From: Bacillota bacterium | GTDB lineage: Bacteria; Bacillota; UBA994 | DNA: 19,381 nt | Direction of reading: 5' to 3' | Assembly (NCBI GenBank): GCA_018725535.1 | Contig: QLUS01000020.1 | Span: 1 to 19,381, forward strand | In this document: positions 14,803 to 19,381 of the stretch, one piece after another | How positions within the stretch are numbered: position 1 is the first letter of the stretch | Layout of the letters: each line of letters begins with the position of its first letter | Translations under genes and position numbers: made by a program | Notes under the pieces: model-generated | The model's input: only the letters and a program-made list of their open reading frames with translations | The model's database searches: none | Told to the model about the DNA's origin: nothing

Positions 14803-15582
14803 ATGCTTTTAGTCGATACCCACGCGCACCTTAATGACCCGGCCTTCACTGCGGATTTACCTGAGGTACTTGCGCGCGCAACTAAGGCTGGGGTAAGGAA
14901 AATCGTTGTTGTTGGGCACAATATGGCCACATCCAGACAAGCCGTCGCCTTGGCTCTCCAGTCGGACGACTGCTATGCGACGGTCGGCGTCCATCCGCAT
15001 GACGCGCCCGAAGTGGTAGAGGAGACCCTTGCCGGGCTAGCCAGTCTGCTCGGGCAAACGCGAGTGGTGGCACTAGGAGAAATAGGATTGGACTACCACT
15101 GGAACACTTGGCCCAAGGAGGTCGCACAGCGGGCCTTTCGCGCACAGATTGCGCTGGCGAAGTCGCTTGACAAGCCCTTTGTTGTCCATAACCGCGATGC
15201 TCACGCGGATGTCTTGGCGCTCCTTAAGGAGCAGGCCCCCTACCACCACGGGTTTGTCATGCATTGCTTCTCGGGGAGTCTGGAGGTAGCGCGGGAGTGT
15301 ATGCGCCTAGGCGGGTATATCTCTGTGGCGGGGCCGGTGACTTTTAAGAGCGCTCACAGATTGCACGATGTCGCCAAGCAGGTTCCACTGGAGAGGCTTT
15401 TGATCGAGACGGACTGCCCGTATCTCGCGCCTGACCCCCACCGCGGGCAACGCAACGAGCCAGCCTTTTTGGTGAGCATAGCTCGGGCCATTGCTTTTCG
15501 GCGCGGGCTAGATGTAACAAGGGTAGCTGAGGTGACCTGCGCTAATGCGCAAAGGTTGTTTGGCTTGGGGGATGTCTTGTGA
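14803..15582 (+). CDS. tatD: TatD-family metal-dependent hydrolase/DNase (YabD)
   Basis: A 259-residue TIM-barrel hydrolase. Metal ligands are visible in DTHAHLND (H7, H9), GEIGLDYHW (the glutamate), VVHNRDAH, MHCFSGS and IETDCPYLAP (the final aspartate). TatD enzymes are Mg2+-dependent 3'-5' exonucleases with proposed roles in DNA repair or tRNA quality control. The ATG follows the metG stop by 2 bases and the end overlaps rsmA by 4 bases, so it is translationally coupled at both ends. The order metG-tatD-rsmA is standard in Bacillota. Confidence 0.95.
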   Translation: MLLVDTHAHLNDPAFTADLPEVLARATKAGVRKIVVVGHNMATSRQAVALALQSDDCYATVGVHPHDAPEVVEETLAGLASLLGQTRVVALGEIGLDYHWNTWPKEVAQRAFRAQIALAKSLDKPFVVHNRDAHADVLALLKEQAPYHHGFVMHCFSGSLEVARECMRLGGYISVAGPVTFKSAHRLHDVAKQVPLERLLIETDCPYLAPDPHRGQRNEPAFLVSIARAIAFRRGLDVTRVAEVTCANAQRLFGLGDVL

Positions 15583-16442
15583 ATGACCTTATTCGACCGA
15601 GCCGCGTAGTAGAGGTGCTTAAAAAATTCGGTCTAGCTCCCCATAAGGGATTGGGCCAAAACTTTCTTGTGGATGCGCAAGCTCTAGAGAAGATTCTCGC
15701 TGCCGCCGATATCCAAGGCAATGAGCTAATAGTCGAGATTGGTCCGGGGCTGGGGACCCTGACGCGCGAGCTAGCGAAGCGTGGCCGCTTCGTTGTGGCC
15801 GTAGAAAAGGACAAGAAGCTCACGCCCGTGCTAACAGAAACCTTAGCCGACTACACTAACGTTCAGGTCATTGTTCAGGACGCCCTAGAGGTTGACTGGG
15901 AAGACTGCTTAAAAGGGCAGCCACCGCCGTACAAAGTAGTGGCCAATCTGCCTTACTACGTGACTACGCCGCTCCTTATGGGACTCTTGGAAAGCCGCGT
16001 GGTCTTTTCCCGTTTGGTTTTCCTCGTGCAGCAGGAGGTAGCGCTGCGCATGCAGGCTAAAGCCGATACGCCGGAGTATGGCGCGCTCTCACTAGCCGTG
16101 CAGTACTATGCAGAAGTAAAGGTCAAGGCGGTAATTTCGCCGCGTGCCTTCTTCCCCCCGCCGCGCGTTTCCTCAGCAGTAGTGGAGCTTAAGGTGCGCG
16201 AATGCCCGTCCTTCTTCTTTGGACTTAAAGACGAGCGGTTGCTGTTTAGGCTCATTCGAGCAGCGTTTGGCCAGCGCCGGAAGACCCTAGCCAATTCCCT
16301 TACCGCAGGTGGCTTTCTGCGGAGCCAGGTTCTAGAAGCCCTTAACATTTGCCATGTCCCCCCTGCTACACGGGGAGAGAAGCTCGACCTGGCTGTGTTT
16401 ATAGCATTAGCACAGACCATAACCCGTTTGCGGGAGGAGTAG
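15579..16442 (+). CDS. rsmA: 16S rRNA dimethyladenosine transferase RsmA (KsgA)
   Basis: A 287-residue methyltransferase that dimethylates A1518 and A1519 near the 3' end of 16S rRNA. It shows GLGQNFLVD (24-32), the S-adenosylmethionine motif EIGPGLGTLT (53-62), a binding glutamate in AVEKDKK, and the catalytic NLPYY (123-127), followed by the VSSAVVEL segment and a C-terminal helical domain containing FGQRRKTLANSL. The GTG start overlaps the tatD stop (GTGA). rnmV (RNase M5), which lies directly before this gene in Bacillus, is absent. Confidence 0.97.
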   Translation: MNDLIRPSRVVEVLKKFGLAPHKGLGQNFLVDAQALEKILAAADIQGNELIVEIGPGLGTLTRELAKRGRFVVAVEKDKKLTPVLTETLADYTNVQVIVQDALEVDWEDCLKGQPPPYKVVANLPYYVTTPLLMGLLESRVVFSRLVFLVQQEVALRMQAKADTPEYGALSLAVQYYAEVKVKAVISPRAFFPPPRVSSAVVELKVRECPSFFFGLKDERLLFRLIRAAFGQRRKTLANSLTAGGFLRSQVLEALNICHVPPATRGEKLDLAVFIALAQTITRLREE

Positions 16443-16444
16443 CC

Positions 16445-16912
16445 GTGTTTATAAGCCCTTCTAAGGGGCCCATGACACTTGACGCGATGGTGACCGACAT
16501 TGTGGACTATGTGCGCGCCGAGCGATCTGCCGACTACCGCCTAATCATCGGCACTGACTCGCACACCAAGAAAGGAACGCACATGGTCACCGCTGTCATC
16601 ATTCAGCGGCTCGGTAAGGGCGCGCGTTTCTTTTATCGCCATACCCAGCACAGGTGTCTTAGCAGCCTACGGCAAAAGCTTTACTACGAGACGGCAATCA
16701 GCCTGGACGTCGTGCACGCGCTGAAGGAGAAGCTGTACAAGAGCATGCTTGTGGGCATGCGCATCGAGATTCACGTGGATGCAGGCTTTGTAGGTGCCAG
16801 CCGCGAGATTATCCGCGAAATTGTAGGCATGGTAGTCGCCACAGGCCTCGTAGCCAAAGTCAAACCCGAGTCCTTTGGAGCATCCTCAGTCGCCGACCGC
16901 TTCACAAAGTAA
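16445..16912 (+). CDS. YkuK-type RNase H-like protein (DUF458)
   Basis: A 155-residue protein that begins FISPSKGPMTLDAM, the characteristic start of the DUF458/YkuK family, followed by YRLIIGTDSHT with D38 as the first predicted RNase H-fold acidic residue, then TAVIIQRLGKGARFFYR, and a late IHVDAGF with another acidic residue. Family function is not established; an RNase H-like nuclease is inferred from fold. The start is GTG 16445, with GGGAGGAG 5 bases upstream, rather than the longer frame from 16349 that would run deep into rsmA. It starts 2 bases after the rsmA stop and ends the operon. Confidence 0.85.
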   Translation: MFISPSKGPMTLDAMVTDIVDYVRAERSADYRLIIGTDSHTKKGTHMVTAVIIQRLGKGARFFYRHTQHRCLSSLRQKLYYETAISLDVVHALKEKLYKSMLVGMRIEIHVDAGFVGASREIIREIVGMVVATGLVAKVKPESFGASSVADRFTK

Positions 16913-16929
16913 TACACACTAAGGCGCAA

Positions 16930-16973
16930 ACAAGCACTCTCCTTCATACATTGCTATGAGGGGGAGTGTTTGT
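16930..16973. terminator. Long hairpin after the ykuK-like gene, probable operon terminator
   Basis: Bases 16930-16948 pair with 16955-16973: a 19-bp stem with three G-T wobbles and a six-base loop CATTGC. The ascending arm ends TGTTTGTGTTGT, a weak T-rich tail. It begins 18 bases after the ykuK stop, as expected for an operon terminator, although it could also be a small transposon-like inverted repeat. Confidence 0.6.
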
Positions 16974-17139
16974 GTTGTCAGGCAAAGCTCTGGGGGTGAA
17001 AACAACAAGGGTAGTGTTAGTCGTTAATGGTCAGTTGCCAAGCGAGCACTCCTTACTCGAGTACGGGCAGGGAGTGCTCTACGTGCAGTTGAGCGAGGTT
17101 TTCCGCGCGCTCGCCGGTAGCAGCAATAGGGACGGAGCC
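16966..17139 (+). pseudogene. Possible remnant of a copper-amine-oxidase-like (stalk) domain
   Basis: An open frame from GTG 16966 gives TRVVLVVNGQLP ... GQGVLYVQLSEVFRALAG, which resembles the N-terminal copper amine oxidase-like domain (pattern VVVNG ... G-x-x-L-V-P-L-R-x-V-F-E-A-L-G) common in surface proteins of Clostridia. There is no signal peptide, the LVPLR core is degenerate (LYVQLSE), and homology ends where the REP-like element begins at 17128; beyond that the frame is only translated repeat. The start lies inside the hairpin. It may be a decayed domain or a chance frame. Confidence 0.35.
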
Positions 17140-17251
17140 TTTTGCTTCAGGCCATTGAGCATGGCAAGCATCGGTCAAGCAATGAGCCGCGCGCGAAGCA
17201 GGAGGCTCCGTCCCTTTTGCTTCCGTCCCTTTTGCTTCTCCCTTTTGCTTC
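17128..17251. repeat. REP-like element: inverted 13-mers plus three tandem arm copies
   Basis: AGGGACGGAGCCT (17128-17140) is the exact reverse complement of 17203-17215. Just inside, TGCTTC (17143-17148) pairs with GAAGCA (17195-17200), so the element can fold on itself around about 46 bases. After the right arm the 13-mer TCCCTTTTGCTTC occurs three times (17211-17223, 17226-17238, 17239-17251), a tandem growth of the terminal motif. The GGGACGG and AAGCAAAAGGGAC motifs recall intergenic repeats mobilised by REP-associated tyrosine transposases. No transposase lies in the window. Confidence 0.7.
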
Positions 17252-17272
17252 GACTAACGGAGAAAATGGCGC

Positions 17273-17301
17273 TTGGCCGAGGTCGGAATTAATGATATAT
17301 T
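17273..17301 (+). promoter_or_regulatory. Possible promoter of the HutP-like gene
   Basis: TTGGCC (17273-17278), a 17-base spacer and TATATT (17296-17301). The match is moderate. The predicted start near 17308 would leave a leader of about 80 bases containing a hairpin and a two-codon ORF. Confidence 0.45.
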
Positions 17302-17325
17302 CACAATTACGAGAGTGTTCGGGCG

Positions 17326-17361
17326 CCTGTGTGCATCAAAATAGGTGAAAACACATACAGG
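17326..17361 (+). promoter_or_regulatory. Stem-loop just before the ribosome site of the HutP-like gene
   Basis: CCTGTGTG (17326-17333) can pair with CACATACAGG (17352-17361) with a two-base bulge. The right arm touches the AAAGGGGG ribosome site at 17362-17369, so the fold could influence translation. It is short and has no known family match. Confidence 0.35.
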
Positions 17362-17374
17362 AAAGGGGGTAATT

Positions 17375-17383
17375 ATGCATTGA
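17375..17383 (+). other. Two-codon leader ORF, Met-His-stop
   Basis: ATG CAT TGA follows AAAGGGGG by 5 bases, which is the only good ribosome site in this leader. The next ATG, which starts the HutP-like protein, is 7 bases after the TGA and in another frame, with no ribosome site of its own. This would allow translation of Met-His followed by re-initiation. It could instead be the original start broken by a one-base indel. Confidence 0.4.
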
Positions 17384-17390
17384 AATAGTG

Positions 17391-17825
17391 ATGGGTGTAG
17401 ATGGAATTGACGTGGAGAGGGCTGCCATGCTGCTTGCTATGTCGCGCTCGCTAGCTGAGGAAGAGCATGTCAAAAGGCAGTTGTCCGAGGTGAAGGGACT
17501 CAGGATGGCAGTCACGAAGGCCGGGGGCTACGTAGACCAAATCCAAAGGAAAATTAGCCACAATCTCTCGGGGTCCGCTCTAGAATCCATAGTAATAGAA
17601 AGGAAATCGTCCCAAGTACACGCGCTATTGCATGCATTGCTTGAGGCCAAGCGAGGTGTGATGATGGATGTCCCAAGCAATGCGAGTCTTGCGCTGAAAA
17701 TCTCTGTTGTAGTTAAGGACGATTGGTTAGCTGTGGCGATTTTTGGCCAATCGGCCATGCACGTGTTAACTAACCATAGACGAGCAGGCCTCGGGGTAAT
17801 GCACTTCCCAGCGCATGAACCATAG
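17391..17825 (+). CDS. HutP-family protein (orphan)
   Basis: A 144-residue protein that aligns by eye with B. subtilis HutP, the histidine- and Mg2+-dependent RNA-binding antiterminator of the hut operon. The core HALLHALLEAKRGV matches HutP HALYHATMEALHGV, so the ligand/metal histidines (H77, H81 here) are kept. DDWLAVAIFGQ matches EGDWIAVSLYG, and the C-terminal GLGVMHF keeps the third histidine (H138). The N-terminus (IDVERAAMLLAMS, then MAVTKAGGYVDQI) also fits clostridial HutP-like proteins. No hut catabolic genes are nearby, so its target is unknown. Start is uncertain: ATG 17391 (or GTG 17388) lacks a ribosome site at normal spacing; ATT 17379 would be better spaced but rare. It is monocistronic with its own terminator. 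Confidence 0.78.
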   Translation: MGVDGIDVERAAMLLAMSRSLAEEEHVKRQLSEVKGLRMAVTKAGGYVDQIQRKISHNLSGSALESIVIERKSSQVHALLHALLEAKRGVMMDVPSNASLALKISVVVKDDWLAVAIFGQSAMHVLTNHRRAGLGVMHFPAHEP

Positions 17826-17849
17826 ACAGAAGAATAGGGTGAATGAGGG

Positions 17850-17886
17850 AATGCTAGGGCTCAATGGAGCCTCGGGCATTTTTTTG
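17850..17886 (+). terminator. Intrinsic terminator of the HutP-like gene
   Basis: ATGCTAGGGCTC (17851-17862) pairs imperfectly with GAGCCTCGGGCAT (17867-17879) around AATG, and seven T residues follow (17879-17885). This is a classic rho-independent terminator 25 bases after the stop and separates the HutP-like gene from the CoA-transferase gene. Confidence 0.88.
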
Positions 17887-17917
17887 TTGCACAAAGACTA
17901 TTAGGAGGTAGATGATA

Positions 17918-19114
17918 GTGACAAAAACATTTCCGCTTGAGGGGCTCACTGTGCTTGATTTGTCAAGAGTGCTGGCAGGACCTTACTGCGGCATGGCGCT
18001 AGCAGACCTCGGCGCACAAGTAGTGAAGATTGAGGTCCCTGGGGTAGGAGATGACTCCCGCGCTTTTGGGCCCTTTGTAGGGCAGGAAAGTGCCTACTTC
18101 ATGAGCCTCAACCGCAACAAAGAGAGTGTAACCCTTAACTTGAAGAGTGACGAAGGTAGGGGTGTGTTTCTAAGATTAGTGGAGCAAGCCGACATACTCC
18201 TTGGGAACTTCCGCCCAGGCACAATGGACAAACTTGGGCTGGGCTACGAGATTCTATCCAAATCGAATAAGCGGTTAATTTACGCAGCGATTTCTGGCTT
18301 TGGCAATACCGGCCCCTATCGACTAAAGGCAGCATATGACGTAGTGGTTCAGGGTATGGGCGGTATTATGAGCATCACAGGATTCCCGGACGGGCTTCCT
18401 ACCCGCGTAGGTGCCTCAATTGGCGACATTACTGCCGCTTTATTTGGAGCCATTGGAATTCTGGCAGCACTGCATAAACGTGAGACGACTGGCCACGGCC
18501 AAATGGTGGACGTGGCAATGCTCGACTGCCAGGTTGCCATCCTTGAAAATGCTATCGCTAGATTCGAGGTCACGGGGCAGGTACCCGAGCGTTTAGGCAA
18601 TAGGCATCCTTCCATCACGCCGTTTAGTGCTGTGCCAGCCTCGGACGGGCATATGATCATCGCCATTAGAAATGACAATCTGTGGCAGCAGTTTTGCAGC
18701 CTTGTCGGGAGACACGATTTAGCTGCCGATAGGCGCTTTGCTCCCAATAAGGCGCGTACAGACAATTGGGCTTCGCTTGAACCCATATTGGCGGAGATTT
18801 TCGGCTGTAAGCCTATAAGTGAGTGGATTGCAGCTTTGGAGTCCGCAGGAGTCCCGTGCGGTCCCATCAACACAGTGGATAAGGTGTTGCAGGATCCGCA
18901 GATTGTTGCGCGCAACATGATTGAGGAGTCCGTGCACCCCGTTGCTGGTCCCATTCGGATGGCGGGCTCGCCAATTAAAATGTCAGATGCCCCGGACTTG
19001 GTGGTGCGTCAGCCTGCCCCCATGCTAGGCCAACATACAGAAGAAGTTCTTTCCCGGTTACTTGCCCTTAGTATGGATGAGATTCAGGGTTTAAGGGGCA
19101 AAGGAGCCCTTTAA
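17918..19114 (+). CDS. Class III (CaiB/BaiF family) CoA-transferase
   Basis: A 398-residue enzyme that moves CoA between carboxylic acids. It begins LEGLTVLDLSRVLAGPYCGM, then ADLGAQVVKIEVPGVGDDSR, SLNRNKESVTLNL, and YDVVVQGMGGIMSITG. GASIGDITAALFG contains the likely catalytic aspartate D170, matching Asp169 of formyl-CoA transferase. Length is typical. I prefer GTG 17918 because AGGAGGT lies 8 bases upstream; ATG 17912 (two residues longer) is only about 3 bases from it. The substrate is not readable from sequence, but the madL-like gene 26 bases downstream suggests malonate or a related dicarboxylate activated to its CoA ester (inference). It begins a new operon after a terminator; I see no clear promoter, which may lie in 17826-17900. 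Confidence 0.93.
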   Translation: MTKTFPLEGLTVLDLSRVLAGPYCGMALADLGAQVVKIEVPGVGDDSRAFGPFVGQESAYFMSLNRNKESVTLNLKSDEGRGVFLRLVEQADILLGNFRPGTMDKLGLGYEILSKSNKRLIYAAISGFGNTGPYRLKAAYDVVVQGMGGIMSITGFPDGLPTRVGASIGDITAALFGAIGILAALHKRETTGHGQMVDVAMLDCQVAILENAIARFEVTGQVPERLGNRHPSITPFSAVPASDGHMIIAIRNDNLWQQFCSLVGRHDLAADRRFAPNKARTDNWASLEPILAEIFGCKPISEWIAALESAGVPCGPINTVDKVLQDPQIVARNMIEESVHPVAGPIRMAGSPIKMSDAPDLVVRQPAPMLGQHTEEVLSRLLALSMDEIQGLRGKGAL

Positions 19115-19140
19115 TACTAAAAAAGAAGGAGGCTGTAATT

Positions 19141-19350
19141 ATGGAAGTCGTAGGACTAGGGATCATCGCCGCTTGTATGTTCGTTGGCATGACGGTAGGT
19201 ACCGCACTCGCACAGGCGCTAGGGCTGTCTGGAGATGTTGGCGGGGTGGGCTTTGCCATGCTCTTGCTGGTGCTTATCAGCAACTGTGTCAAGCTGGACG
19301 AAAAGGCTACGGCAATATTTTCTATCGCAATACACTCGCCTCAGGCGTAA
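19141..19350 (+). CDS. MadL-like malonate transporter subunit, short (possibly frameshifted)
   Basis: A 69-residue hydrophobic frame with ATG 19141 behind AAGAAGGAGG. Its first ~50 residues, VVGLGIIAACMFVGMTVG and then DVGGVGFAMLLLVLISN, resemble MadL, the small subunit of the MadLM malonate carrier (pattern NVGGVGFAMLLLV). MadL proteins are about twice this length and continue with further membrane helices. Here the frame turns non-typical after KLDEK and ends at 19350. From about 19305 the +2 frame (GNIFYRNTLASG...) stays open to the window end and is hydrophobic, so a single-base indel (real or sequencing error) is possible. The remainder and a madM partner would lie outside the window. 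Confidence 0.6.
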   Translation: MEVVGLGIIAACMFVGMTVGTALAQALGLSGDVGGVGFAMLLLVLISNCVKLDEKATAIFSIAIHSPQA

Positions 19351-19381
19351 TCCCGCAAATCTCGGTCATTATGGGGCCATG

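Noticed and set aside
16349..16444. N-terminal extension of the YkuK-like protein
   Set aside because: It overlaps rsmA by more than 90 bases, while GTG 16445 has a good ribosome site and gives the typical family start FISPSKG.
16913..17390. tRNA or small structured RNA gene
   Set aside because: No cloverleaf or known RNA pattern was found; the structure seen is explained by the hairpin and the REP-like element.
17308..17400. HutP-binding UAG triplet array in the hutP-like leader
   Set aside because: UAG occurs at 17342, 17386 and 17398, but the spacings (41 and 9 bases) do not match the regular four-base spacing of known HutP sites.

Overview
This 19.4 kb window looks like chromosome of a spore-forming, probably anaerobic, Gram-positive bacterium (Bacillota, Clostridia-like). 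The evidence is a sigma-G inhibitor (Gin) gene, an AbrB gene with a possible Spo0A box, RicT, a c-di-AMP receptor, and gene order from about 5.2 to 16.4 kb that follows the origin-proximal csfB-yaaO-tmk-yaaQ-holB-yaaT ... rsmI-abrB-metS-yabD-ksgA block of Bacillus subtilis. Base composition is moderately GC-rich, and GTG and TTG starts are common. I cannot name a genus.

Region 1 (1-3254) is an accessory catabolic operon. It holds the end of a TctB-like subunit, a full TctA-type tripartite transporter subunit, a shikimate/quinate dehydrogenase that looks more like the YdiB type than housekeeping AroE, and a GntR/FCD regulator. It closes in a perfect hairpin. Region 2 (3262-5185) holds a GNAT acetyltransferase on the minus strand and a MATE efflux pump read from its own promoter.

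Region 3 (5229-12284) is the conserved core: gin, an Orn/Lys/Arg decarboxylase, tmk, darA, holB, ricT and rsmI, mostly overlapping or tightly spaced. A membrane-anchored protein with about twelve NHL-like blades sits between ricT and rsmI, where B. subtilis has yabA-yabB-yazA. xpaC, yaaN and yaaR are absent too. abrB faces rsmI across a bidirectional terminator.

Region 4 (12558-12880) is the abrB-metG divergent intergenic region. It has a near-consensus abrB promoter with a 0A-like box just downstream of its start point, a 119-bp array kept in strict 7-bp register, and a good metG promoter whose -35 lies just beyond the array. metG, tatD, rsmA and a YkuK-type RNase H-like gene then form an operon; rnmV (RNase M5) is missing between tatD and rsmA.

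Region 5 (16913-19381) is accessory. It contains a long hairpin, a decayed copper-amine-oxidase-like domain interrupted by a REP-like element with tandem copies of one arm, an orphan HutP-like gene preceded by a two-codon Met-His-stop ORF with a good ribosome site, a terminator, and the start of a class III CoA-transferase plus MadL-like locus that suggests malonate or related acid use. The madL-like frame stops early, possibly by frameshift, close to the window edge.

No tRNA, rRNA, CRISPR array, insertion sequence or known riboswitch was recognised. The best candidates for something new are the heptad array at the metG promoter, the Met-His mini-ORF before the HutP-like gene, and the transporter-dehydrogenase operon.
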